A stretch of DNA of 15,190 nucleotides from CAZKEG01 sp964601575 (GCA_964601575.1 CAZROA010000089.1:1-15190); one strand, 5' to 3'. Shown: positions 1 through 6,684, counted from the first letter of the stretch. Program-made: numbers and translations. The notes: generated by a model not told the origin, from the letters alone.

Positions 1-356
1 AGGCAATAAGTGCAGGAGTGGATATGTTTGATTGCGTGCTTCCCACCAGAAATGCGAGAAGAGGAAGTGTTTTTACCTCAAAAGGTGTGATCTCCATTAA
101 AAGAGCCTGTTATAAAAATGATCCCGATCCACTTGATGAAGAATGTGAGTGTTATGTATGTAAAAATTTTTCCAGAGCTTATTTAAGACATCTTTTCCAT
201 GCAAAAGAACTTCTGGTTTATCATCTTTTAACTCTTCACAATTTATTTTATTATGCTAAACTTATAGAACGCATCAAAAAAGCAATAAAAGAGGAAAGGC
301 TTGAGGAACTAATAGAAGAGCTTAAAGTTTTTTATTCTGAGAAGAATAGTTTTTGA
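1..356 (+). CDS. tgt: Queuine/preQ1 tRNA-guanine transglycosylase, C-terminal part (5' end outside window)
   Basis: Tgt exchanges guanine-34 in the anticodon of tRNAs for Asp, Asn, His and Tyr for preQ1, the first tRNA-bound step of queuosine synthesis. The open frame runs in from the window edge (frame 3) and about 118 residues are visible. It opens with the family block GVDMFDCVLPTRNAR, which contains the catalytic-site Asp of GVDMFD and the TRNAR tRNA-recognition stretch. The zinc site follows as CECYVC with a His about 26 residues later (SRAYLRHLFHAKE). The usual LHNLFYY helix and a charged C-terminal helix close the protein. The GTG at 18 is an internal Val codon, not a start, because the family sequence continues upstream of it. 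yajC follows 24 bases downstream on the same strand, the common tgt-yajC order. The gene is AT-rich with AGA and AAA codons. Identity is secure; only the N-terminal part is missing. Confidence 0.95.
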   Translation, partial: AISAGVDMFDCVLPTRNARRGSVFTSKGVISIKRACYKNDPDPLDEECECYVCKNFSRAYLRHLFHAKELLVYHLLTLHNLFYYAKLIERIKKAIKEERLEELIEELKVFYSEKNSF

Positions 357-380
357 AATAAAACTTTTAAGGAGGCTTTT

Positions 381-731
381 ATGGGATTTATTGATTTTTT
401 AATTGACAGGGCTTGGGCAATGGCACCTCCACCTTCCCACGGAGGAGCACATCCACAGGGGAATCCAGTAATAGGACTTCTTTTTACATTTTTGCCTTTG
501 ATACTTATTTTTGTTATTTTTTATTTTCTTTTAATTCGTCCCCAGCAGAAAAGAATGAAGGAACATCAAAAATTTCTTTCTGAATTAAGACCGGGACAGA
601 AAGTATTTACTTCAGGAGGGGTTATAGGAAGAGTGGTAAAAATTGAAAATGATGTTGTATGGCTTGAAGTTAATAAAGACATCACTATTCCGGTTATAAA
701 AGGATACATAGGGGGAGCTTTTAATCAATAA
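381..731 (+). CDS. yajC: Sec translocon accessory subunit YajC
   Basis: YajC is a small inner-membrane protein that associates with SecDF and SecYEG during protein export. The 116 residues have a short N-terminal segment rich in Pro, Gly and His. One strong membrane helix follows at about residues 30-52 (VIGLLFTFLPLILIF and onward). Next come the diagnostic LLIRPQQKRMKEH motif and a small beta domain with GQKVFTSGGVIGRV. An AAGGAGG ribosome site at 369-375 lies five bases before the ATG. The gene probably shares a transcript with tgt. In many bacteria secD and secF follow; here the next gene is trmFO on the opposite strand, with only three bases between the two stop codons, so secDF are not adjacent. 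Confidence 0.95.
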   Translation: MGFIDFLIDRAWAMAPPPSHGGAHPQGNPVIGLLFTFLPLILIFVIFYFLLIRPQQKRMKEHQKFLSELRPGQKVFTSGGVIGRVVKIENDVVWLEVNKDITIPVIKGYIGGAFNQ

Positions 732-734
732 TTT

Positions 735-2054
735 TTAATTTATTTCTTTTTTCCATACTTCTATAATTTTTAGAGCTCTTTCTGCGAGTTTAAGATATTT
801 CTCCTGTTTTTTAAATTTTTTCTTTGTTTTAATATTAAGGGGAGGAAACAGTCCCCAATTAATGTTCATTGGCTGGAAATGTTTAGGATCTGCTGTTTGA
901 AGATAATGAATAAGAGAACCTATAGCTGTTTCAGGAGGAGGGATGAGAAGTTTTTTTCCTTTTAAAAACCTAACAGCATTAATTCCTGCAACCAATCCCA
1001 TTGCAGTTGATTCCACATAGCCCTCAACTCCTGTAATCTGTCCTGCAAGGAATATATTTGGTGCTTTTTTTAATTGTAATGTTGGTTTAAGAACAAGTGG
1101 AGCATTGACAAAGGTATTTCTATGAATTGAGCCATACCTTGCAAATTCTGCTTTTTCAAGTCCGGGTATCATACGAAAAATTCTTTCCTGTTCAGGATAT
1201 TTCAGTTTGGTTTGAAAACCAACCATATTGTAAAGAGTTTTTTCTTTATTTTCTGGGCGAAGCTGAACCACTGCATAAGGTTCTTTACCTGTTCGTGGAT
1301 CAATCAGTCCCACGGGTTTCATTGGTCCATATCTTAAGGTATCTTTTCCTCTTTCAGCCATTACTTCTATAGGAAGACAGCCTTCAAAGTATCGAGGTTC
1401 TTCAAAAGGATGAAGAGGGACTTTTTCAGCCTTAAGAAGTTCTTCCACAAATCTATCGTATTCTTCTTTTGTAAGAGGACAGTTTACATAAGTGCCCTCC
1501 CCTTTTCCATATCTATCTGCTATAAAAACTTTATCCCAGTTTATACTATCTGCATAAACTATGGGGGCTATTGCGTCATAAAAATGAAGATAAGGGGCAT
1601 CAACAAACTTTGCAAGTGATTCTGCAAGAGCCTGAGAAGTAAGGGGTCCTGTTGCAATTATTACCACTTCGTCTTCTGGTATCTCCCTTACTTCTTCTCT
1701 ACGGATCTCGACAAGTGGATGTGTTAAAATTTTTTTTGTTATATAATCTGCAAAACAGTCTCTATCAACTACAAGAGCTTTCCCACCCTCTATTTCACAT
1801 TTTAAAGCAGATTCCATTATAATAGAATCCAGTATTTTCAATTCTTCTTTTAAAAGTCCTACTGCTTTTTCAAGATTTTTAGCCCGTAAAGAATTGGAGC
1901 AGACAAGTTCAGCCAGTTTGTCTGTTTTGTGAGCAGGAGTCATTTTAACCGGTCTCATTTCATATAAAATAGCCTTTATTCCTCTTTTTACTATCTGCCA
2001 TACTGCTTCAGAACCTGCAAGTCCTCCTCCTATAACAATAATTCTTTCCTTCAT
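735..2054 (-). CDS. trmFO: Folate/FAD-dependent tRNA (uracil-54-C5)-methyltransferase TrmFO
   Basis: TrmFO makes 5-methyluridine at position 54 of the tRNA T-loop, using 5,10-methylenetetrahydrofolate as carbon donor and FAD as cofactor. The 439-residue length is normal for the family. An N-terminal dinucleotide-binding motif IVIGGGLAGSEA (residues 6-17) binds FAD. The CSNSLR block at residue 52 and the GCLPIEVMAERG block near residue 225 carry the two cysteines implicated in flavin and nucleotide chemistry. The C-terminal block FLAGQITGVEGYVES is the standard FAD-contacting region. The start has a weak AGGA at 2065-2062. It converges with yajC with a 3-base gap and diverges from the peroxiredoxin gene across 239 bases. 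The gene is AT-rich like its left neighbours. Identity is secure. Confidence 0.96.
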   Translation of the reverse strand: MKERIIVIGGGLAGSEAVWQIVKRGIKAILYEMRPVKMTPAHKTDKLAELVCSNSLRAKNLEKAVGLLKEELKILDSIIMESALKCEIEGGKALVVDRDCFADYITKKILTHPLVEIRREEVREIPEDEVVIIATGPLTSQALAESLAKFVDAPYLHFYDAIAPIVYADSINWDKVFIADRYGKGEGTYVNCPLTKEEYDRFVEELLKAEKVPLHPFEEPRYFEGCLPIEVMAERGKDTLRYGPMKPVGLIDPRTGKEPYAVVQLRPENKEKTLYNMVGFQTKLKYPEQERIFRMIPGLEKAEFARYGSIHRNTFVNAPLVLKPTLQLKKAPNIFLAGQITGVEGYVESTAMGLVAGINAVRFLKGKKLLIPPPETAIGSLIHYLQTADPKHFQPMNINWGLFPPLNIKTKKKFKKQEKYLKLAERALKIIEVWKKEIN

Positions 2055-2214
2055 TTTTTAATCCTATAAGTATTTGAGTTATTTAATCTTTAAGTTTGAC
2101 CAGATTTTAACATTATTTTTCAAAAACCTCAAGTTTACATCCAGATCTGTGTTTTTATTCAATTTTTGCCGATTTAATTTATAAAAATTTTTAAAAAATA
2201 ACGGTTTCAAACTA

Positions 2215-2242
2215 TTGATTTTTTAAATTTTTTGCTTATAGT
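2215..2242 (+). promoter_or_regulatory. Candidate sigma70-type promoter of the peroxiredoxin gene
   Basis: TTGATT at 2215-2220 (4 of 6 to TTGACA) and TATAGT at 2237-2242 (5 of 6 to TATAAT) are separated by 16 bases. A transcript starting near 2249 would have a leader of about 45 bases. The surroundings are so AT-rich that chance matches are likely, so this is only a candidate. Confidence 0.4.
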
Positions 2243-2279
2243 TTTATTTAAAGTACTTAAAAAATTAAAACACTTTTGA

Positions 2280-2286
2280 AAGGAGG
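2280..2286 (+). promoter_or_regulatory. Strong ribosome binding site that fixes the peroxiredoxin start
   Basis: AAGGAGG lies seven bases before the ATG at 2294. It matters because it marks the true start of a gene that otherwise appears to end after 47 codons at a TGA. A strong initiation site upstream of such a short frame supports a full-length readthrough product. Confidence 0.8.
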
Positions 2287-2293
2287 GAAAAGT

Positions 2294-2902
2294 ATGTGTG
2301 TAAGACCGGGGATTCCTGCTCCAGAATTTGAGGCTCAGGCTTATCACAATGGGGAAGTAAAAACAGTTAAGCTTTCGGATTATAAAGGAAAATGGCTTGT
2401 AATCTGCTTTTATCCAGCGGATTTTACCTTTGTTTGACCAACGGAGCTTTCCACGATAGCGGTCCGCTATCCCGAGCTCCAGGAACTTGGTGTAGAGGTA
2501 CTGGCCATTAGTACGGACACGGTTTTCTCCCATAAGGTTTGGCAGGAATTAGAACTCTCTAAAATGGTCGAAGGCGGTGTACCCTATCCTATGCTTTGGG
2601 ACGTAGGGGCCAAGATCGGTCAGCTCTATGGCGTTTATGACGAAAAACTGGGGGTAAACCTCCGCGGTCGCTTTATTATCGACCCAGATGGTATCGTTCA
2701 GGCCGCTGAAGTCCTCAATGCTCCGGTCGGTCGCCATGTAGACGAACTGATCCGTCAGATCCAGGCCTTCCAATACGTACGAGAGCATCCTGGTGAGGCC
2801 TGTCCTGCCGGCTGGAGGCCTGGGAAACCAACTCTTAAGCCGGCACCGTCCCTGGCCGGGAAGGTCTACGAGGTCTGGAAGGTAGAATACGCTACAGACT
2901 AA
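2294..2902 (+). CDS. prxU: Selenocysteine-containing typical 2-Cys peroxiredoxin (PrxU/AhpC type), TGA at codon 48 read as Sec
   Basis: The product should reduce hydrogen peroxide and organic hydroperoxides in the cytoplasm. Read from 2294 to the TAA at 2900-2902, the frame gives 202 residues if the in-frame TGA at 2435-2437 is decoded. The context is DFTFV-(TGA)-PTE, exactly where typical 2-Cys peroxiredoxins have the peroxidatic Cys of FTFVCPTE. The active-site pattern PxxxTxxC is otherwise intact (Pro41, Thr45, residue 48), with the conserved Arg124 in LRGRFIID. A resolving Cys170 sits in GEACPAGW, followed by the usual C-terminal extension. Both halves share one frame and match the family across the junction, so a simple frameshift is excluded. 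A SECIS-like hairpin directly follows the TGA. Sec at this position is known in PrxU of Eubacterium acidaminophilum. Base and codon use shift near codon 48. A premature-stop pseudogene or sequencing error (TGC or TGT to TGA) is the less likely alternative. The frame from the ATG at 2564 is only the 3' part. Confidence 0.9.
2435..2480 (+). promoter_or_regulatory. Selenocysteine codon and bacterial SECIS-like hairpin
   Basis: The TGA (2435-2437) is followed by a two-part stem-loop inside the coding sequence. The lower stem is GGAGCT (2443-2448) paired with AGCTCC (2475-2480), a perfect 6 bp. After an asymmetric internal loop comes the upper stem GATAGC (2455-2460) paired with GCTATC (2466-2471), again perfect, capped by the loop GGTCC (2461-2465). 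Known bacterial SECIS elements bind SelB through an apical stem-loop with a G (often GGUC) at the start of the loop; E. coli fdhF has GGUCU. The loop begins 23 bases after the TGA, inside the range seen for bacterial elements. SelB and the rest of the Sec machinery are not in this window. Confidence 0.85.
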
Positions 2903-2906
2903 GGGC

Positions 2907-2951
2907 CATTGTTCCCCCCGCCCAGGGGGGAACAATGATTTTCGGTTTTAT
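2907..2951 (+). terminator. Rho-independent terminator of the peroxiredoxin gene
   Basis: A perfect 13-bp inverted repeat, CATTGTTCCCCCC (2907-2919) and GGGGGGAACAATG (2925-2937), encloses a 5-base loop. It begins four bases after the stop codon. ATTTTCGGTTTTAT follows, giving a U-rich tail on the + transcript. On the - strand the hairpin lies just past the hldD stop but lacks a T-rich tail there, so it should mainly serve prxU. Confidence 0.85.
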
Positions 2952-3892
2952 ATCCAATATCCGTTACTTTCTTTGAGAATCTTTACGTATTCCGTCACCC
3001 CTTCTTCCAAGGAGGAAAATTCTTCTTGGTATCCCGCTCTTCTGAGATTAGATAAATCCGCCTCAGTGAAAGTTTGATACTTGCCCTTTAACACCTCAGG
3101 GAAGGGGATAAATTCTATCTCGGCCTTTTCGTATAAATTTTTCATGATCTTGGCTATATCTAAGAAACTTCTGGCCTTACCCGTCCCACAATTAAAGATG
3201 CCTTTTTTCTCGGGATGATCTAAGAAAAATAGATTGACTTTTACTACATCTCTTACATAGACAAAATCTCTCTTGAAATTTTCGCTTCCCTCAAACAATT
3301 TCATCTTGCCTTCTTTTAGGATTTGATGATGGAAATGAAAGACTACCGAAGCCATTTTTTCTTTATGGTTTTCCTGTGGGCCGTAGACATTAAAGTATCT
3401 CAAACCAACGATCTGTATCTTGGAATCTTCAAGAAAACGTCTAACATACAGGTCAAATAAAAACTTAGAAAAGGCATAAATATTTAAGGGGTACTCACAG
3501 GCCCTATCTTCTTTAAAACCATTTGTTCCGTTTCCGTATACAGAAGCAGATGAAGCATAGATAAATCTTATTTGGTTTTCCATGGCAAAATGGAGCAATT
3601 CTTTGCTATAATCATAATTGTTTTGCATCATATATCTTCCGTTGTATTCCATGGTGTTAGAACAGGCCCCTTGGTGAAAAATAACTTCAAAATTTAGGCC
3701 CTTAAATTTAGAAAGATGGTTTATAAAATCTCTTTTATCGACAAAGTCATAAAAATCCAAAGTGTTTAAGTTTTTGTGTTTTTCTGCCTTTTCCAGATTG
3801 TCCACGATCAAAATGTCTTTAATCCCTCTTTCGTTGAGTCCCTTGACCAGATTACTTCCGATAAACCCCGCCCCACCGGTGACGACGATCAT
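2948..3892 (-). CDS. hldD: ADP-L-glycero-D-manno-heptose 6-epimerase
   Basis: HldD converts ADP-D-glycero-D-manno-heptose to the L-glycero form, the last step in making the heptose donor for the LPS inner core. The 314-residue protein is a short-chain (SDR-type) Rossmann enzyme. The NADP-binding motif is TGGAGFIGSN (residues 5-14). The active-site pair is Tyr139 and Lys143 (YAFSK), with Lys177 in NHKEKMAS at the position of the second catalytic residue of E. coli HldD. Family blocks FHQGACSNT, FEGSENFKRDFVYV and GIFNCGTG are all present, and as recalled the resemblance to the E. coli protein is strong along the whole length. The start has AGGAGG at 3903-3898, five bases from the ATG. It follows the aminopeptidase by 45 bases and may be transcribed with it. 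Its G+C (about 40 percent by eye) is clearly lower than the genes to its right, hinting at separate acquisition. Confidence 0.96.
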   Translation of the reverse strand: MIVVTGGAGFIGSNLVKGLNERGIKDILIVDNLEKAEKHKNLNTLDFYDFVDKRDFINHLSKFKGLNFEVIFHQGACSNTMEYNGRYMMQNNYDYSKELLHFAMENQIRFIYASSASVYGNGTNGFKEDRACEYPLNIYAFSKFLFDLYVRRFLEDSKIQIVGLRYFNVYGPQENHKEKMASVVFHFHHQILKEGKMKLFEGSENFKRDFVYVRDVVKVNLFFLDHPEKKGIFNCGTGKARSFLDIAKIMKNLYEKAEIEFIPFPEVLKGKYQTFTEADLSNLRRAGYQEEFSSLEEGVTEYVKILKESNGYWI

Positions 3893-3937
3893 TAAGGCCT
3901 CCTGCTTTTGACCAAATTCCCTGCTTGAAGGCTATCT

Positions 3938-5032
3938 TTAATCAAAGTGGAGGAAGCCGAGGCGGTTTAGGCGCTCGGCTCCTCCTTCGCGGACGACGAC
4001 CATGTCTTCCAACCTGACCCCACCCCAATCCGTAAAATAAAGCCCCGGTTCCACGGTGATTACCTGGCCAGCCCGGAGTTTTTTTCGACTGCGGAAAGAG
4101 ACCGCCGGGGCCTCATGAATGGCCAGCCCTACGCCATGGCCTAGAGAATGCCAAAAGTGTTTTTCCACCCCGGCCTCTTTGAATACGCCCCGGGCGGTGA
4201 GATCAGGCACCCGCGCATAGACCCCGGCCTTTATCTCCTTTTGTGCCGCTTCTTTGGCCTTGAGCACCAATTGATAAATCTCTTTGAATTTGGTATCAGG
4301 CTCCCCTACGCAAAAACTGCGAGTGATGTCCGAACAATAGCCCTGATACTTCACCCCCATGTCGATAATCACCGGCTCTCTAGGCTTTAGACGGTGTTCT
4401 GTCGGTTCGGCATGGGGACGAGCGCTATTGGGGCCGGCAGCCACGATGGGAGGAAAAGAAGGACCTTCGGCCAGGCGATAGGAAAGTTCGATGATCCGAG
4501 CGGCTATTTCCCTTTCCGTTCGACCCGGGAGGATGAGACGTGAGGCCTCAAGGAGGATCTCTTCAGCGATCTCTAAGGATTTTTTGATCAGATCGATCTC
4601 TTCCTCATCTTTGACCACCCGCAGGCGTTCGACCAGGCCTTTGGTCCCCTCCAGGGCCACTTCGGGTAGATATTTTTTTAAGGCTTGGTAACCGGCGTAG
4701 GAAAGATAGACTTCTTCAAAGAGGAGTTTTTTGAACCCGAGTTTTAGTCTTAGGCGGGCCAATTCCGGCCAGAGCCCTCGACGATAAATAACCGGTTCAA
4801 AAAGGGGCTCACACTCCTTGGCCTCCTCTTGGTATCGCGGGTCAGTCAAGAGAAAGGCCTCTTTCGTGGTGATCAAAAGGGCCCCGGAGCTCTCGTTGAG
4901 GCTCACGTCCTCTGGAGGGAAGCCGGAGAGATACCGCCTGTTCTCCGGCGAAAGGACCAGAAACGCCGCCTTCCGTCGGGCAAGAACAGCCCGCAAGCGT
5001 TTAAGACGCCTTAACCATTTTTCTTCTTTCAT
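3938..5032 (-). CDS. M24 family metallopeptidase, Xaa-Pro aminopeptidase/dipeptidase type
   Basis: The protein should remove N-terminal residues preceding proline, or split Xaa-Pro dipeptides, in the cytoplasm. Its 364 residues have a creatinase-like N-terminal domain (about 1-135, with ENRRYLSGF) and a C-terminal pita-bread domain. All five metal ligands are visible: Asp224 (VIIDMG), Asp235 (CSDITRSF), His299 (HSLGHGVG), Glu328 (TVEPGLY) and Glu342 (VRLEDMV). His207 (RPHAEP) and His306 (IHEAP) are the conserved active-site histidines. Its length and single N-terminal domain resemble YpdF/PepQ-like short forms rather than the longer E. coli PepP, so I give no symbol. The ATG lies inside the 3' end of coaBC (32-base overlap) without a clear ribosome site, which suggests translational coupling. 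Confidence 0.92.
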   Translation of the reverse strand: MKEEKWLRRLKRLRAVLARRKAAFLVLSPENRRYLSGFPPEDVSLNESSGALLITTKEAFLLTDPRYQEEAKECEPLFEPVIYRRGLWPELARLRLKLGFKKLLFEEVYLSYAGYQALKKYLPEVALEGTKGLVERLRVVKDEEEIDLIKKSLEIAEEILLEASRLILPGRTEREIAARIIELSYRLAEGPSFPPIVAAGPNSARPHAEPTEHRLKPREPVIIDMGVKYQGYCSDITRSFCVGEPDTKFKEIYQLVLKAKEAAQKEIKAGVYARVPDLTARGVFKEAGVEKHFWHSLGHGVGLAIHEAPAVSFRSRKKLRAGQVITVEPGLYFTDWGGVRLEDMVVVREGGAERLNRLGFLHFD

Positions 5033-6221
5033 AGTCCAAGACCTGATCCCAGATAGCCCAAGCTATTTCACTTTTAGGGGCCAGAGAAACCCTTTTTTCT
5101 CGACCAAGGCGATCAAGGATTAAGACCTCGTTGGTCTCCACCTCAAAGCCTGTTTCCCAGCGGGAAATATCGTTGGCCACGATTAAATCCAAGGCCTTTT
5201 CCTTTAGTTTACGTTCGGCCTCTTGGCGAAGGACTCTCCCTTCTTCAGCGGCAAAGCCGACGATGATCTGGCCAGGACGACGTAGATCTTTAATACTTTG
5301 TAGGATATCCGGGGCCTTTACCAATTCGAGGTTTAAGTGTTCCTGTTTCTTGATCTTGCCGGAGACCGGGGCCTTGACCACAAAATCCGCCACCGCTGCG
5401 GCCATGACCAAGATATCTATCTCAGAGAGATATCTCTTTACCGCTTCTAACATCTCTTTCGCCGTTTCAACAGGCACTCCTTCGACTCCAGGAGGTAGAG
5501 TGACGGAAAGCGGTCCGTGAATCAGAAAAACCGTTGCTCCTCTAAGCCAGGCGGTATAGGCTAAGGCCACGCCCATACGCCCGGAAGAGCGATTGGAAAT
5601 AAAGCGCACCCGGTCAATGGGTTCCCGGGTGGGACCAGCGGTGACCAGGACCGTCTTCCCGGAGAGATCCTTAGGGGCCAAGAGCCTTTCGGTGAAGGCC
5701 AAAATAGTCTCTAAAGAAGGCAACCTCCCTGGGCCCCTTTCTCCGCAGGCCAAGGCCCCTTCTTCTGGAGAAAGCACCGCATAGCCATAGCTCTTAAGGC
5801 GCGAGATATTTTCCTGCGTAGCTGGATGTTGCCACATCCGTTTATTCATGGCCGGGCAGAGGAGCACCGGAGCCTTGGAGGCCATAATGATGGCGGTAAG
5901 TACCGAAGAGGCGTCTCCCATGGCCAGACCGGAAAGAAAAGCCGCCGTAGCCGGGGTGACGACAATGGCCTCAGCCCAGCGTCCGAGGTCAATATGGGGA
6001 ATGAATCCTCCTTGGGGGCGTAAGAAGTCGTCCTGGGTGATGACTTTTTCCCGCGTCAGGGCCTCAAAGGTAAGGGGTGAGATAAAGGCCTCGGCCCCTT
6101 GGGTCAAGACCACGCGCACCAGGGCCCCTTTCTTCTGGAAGAGGCGTAGGAGTTCAGGGGCCTTATAGGCAGCAATCCCCCCGGTCACCCCGAGGAGGAT
6201 CTTCTTTTCCTTTAAGATCAT
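5001..6221 (-). CDS. coaBC: Bifunctional phosphopantothenoylcysteine decarboxylase/phosphopantothenate-cysteine ligase
   Basis: CoaBC adds cysteine to 4'-phosphopantothenate (CoaB) and decarboxylates the product (CoaC), two consecutive steps of coenzyme A synthesis. The 406 residues are full length. The N-terminal flavoprotein CoaC domain shows VTGGIAAYK (12-20), His76 (PHIDLG), the PAMNKRMW clamp (123-130) and Cys159 (ALACGERG). The C-terminal CoaB domain begins near residue 187. It has VTAGPTREPIDRVRFISN with Asn210, and Lys289 in KIKK, the positions used by the E. coli enzyme. It starts in an ATGA overlap with the lipoprotein gene and has no obvious ribosome site of its own, so coupled translation is likely. 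Its 3' end overlaps the aminopeptidase gene by 32 bases. Identity is secure. Confidence 0.97.
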   Translation of the reverse strand: MILKEKKILLGVTGGIAAYKAPELLRLFQKKGALVRVVLTQGAEAFISPLTFEALTREKVITQDDFLRPQGGFIPHIDLGRWAEAIVVTPATAAFLSGLAMGDASSVLTAIIMASKAPVLLCPAMNKRMWQHPATQENISRLKSYGYAVLSPEEGALACGERGPGRLPSLETILAFTERLLAPKDLSGKTVLVTAGPTREPIDRVRFISNRSSGRMGVALAYTAWLRGATVFLIHGPLSVTLPPGVEGVPVETAKEMLEAVKRYLSEIDILVMAAAVADFVVKAPVSGKIKKQEHLNLELVKAPDILQSIKDLRRPGQIIVGFAAEEGRVLRQEAERKLKEKALDLIVANDISRWETGFEVETNEVLILDRLGREKRVSLAPKSEIAWAIWDQVLDYERRKMVKAS

Positions 6222-6658
6222 TTGACCGGGGAGAGGAGTTCACTGGCCCAGATTTGAATCTCGGTGGTGAGGCCCATGCCGGGTTCAGAAATGTAGACGA
6301 TGCAAGAGCCATTAGGCCGTTGGAAGGCCAAAAGGGTGTTTTTGTAATGGATGCTTCCGGCCAGTTCCCAACCCCTAGCTTCAAGCTGGTTTTTGAAAAA
6401 TTCGATCAGGGACTCCACTTTTATCCTCCCGCGCAGGGTAAGGACACCGCCCACAAAAGAGGAAGTATTGACCACCATGGACTTACTCTGGACCACACTC
6501 ATGCCCCGGGGGACGACGATGTCCGGGAACTCAGTCCCTGTGTAAAGGGGTTTGGTGGGAGCAACAGGGGTGGTCACCTTGGCTGACCTATTTGAAAAAG
6601 GCCCGCAGGAAGCCACCATAAAGACCAGACATATCAGTAAAACGACCCTTTTTAACAT
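6218..6658 (-). CDS. Predicted lipoprotein of unknown function
   Basis: The 146-residue protein begins with a typical lipoprotein signal: Lys-Arg, a hydrophobic stretch (VVLLICLVFMV) and a lipobox ending VASC, with the lipidated Cys at residue 18. A Pro- and Thr-rich linker follows, then a small folded domain of about 100 residues. That domain has FPDIVVPRGM, a GGVLTLRGR beta stretch, FFKNQLEARGWEL, and a segment with TLLAFQRPNGSCIVYI. This pattern (a strand from 'vpegm', then a helix pairing with a 'GW' turn and a substrate-free beta sheet) is familiar from small lipoproteins of Deltaproteobacteria, but I do not recognise a named family or function. It is the first gene of the lipoprotein-coaBC-aminopeptidase operon. 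An AGGAGG at 6669-6664 lies five bases before the ATG. Confidence 0.8.
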   Translation of the reverse strand: MLKRVVLLICLVFMVASCGPFSNRSAKVTTPVAPTKPLYTGTEFPDIVVPRGMSVVQSKSMVVNTSSFVGGVLTLRGRIKVESLIEFFKNQLEARGWELAGSIHYKNTLLAFQRPNGSCIVYISEPGMGLTTEIQIWASELLSPVK

Positions 6659-6684
6659 TACACCCTCCTCAGAGATTTTGTCTG

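Larger units (their letters stand above)
2055..2293. other. AT-rich divergent intergenic region between trmFO and prxU
   Basis: These 239 bases separate two divergent starts and hold no credible gene. They are very AT-rich, with runs of A and T throughout. The right-hand part holds a plausible sigma70-type promoter and a strong ribosome site for the peroxiredoxin gene. I saw no clear palindromic PerR, Fur or OxyR operator and no convincing promoter for trmFO. Confidence 0.6.
1..2437. other. Low-G+C segment with a composition switch inside the peroxiredoxin gene
   Basis: Genes and spacers in this part are AT-rich (by eye about one third G+C) and favour AGA, AAA and TTT codons. From about codon 48 of the peroxiredoxin gene onward, CGC, CTC, GTC and GCC codons dominate and G+C exceeds 50 percent. 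The boundary is approximate, since composition shifts gradually over some tens of bases. Acquired DNA, recombination or an assembly join could each explain it. Confidence 0.55.

Noticed and set aside
2055..2293. A PerR, Fur or OxyR operator upstream of the peroxiredoxin gene
   Set aside because: No clear palindrome of the required form was found; the AT-rich background produces only loose partial matches.
2435..2437. TGA as a plain nonsense mutation making a pseudogene
   Set aside because: It sits exactly at the catalytic Cys, is followed by a SECIS-like hairpin, and the remaining frame is fully conserved; a random mutation would rarely give all three.
2564..2902. A 112-codon frame starting at an internal ATG, as a separate peroxiredoxin-like protein
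   Set aside because: It is the 3' part of the frame from 2294; the N-terminal half and catalytic site are upstream in the same frame, and no ribosome site precedes this ATG.
2207..2935. Two - strand open frames opposite the peroxiredoxin gene
   Set aside because: Their translations are unlike any family and they lie opposite a well-supported gene, so they are shadows.
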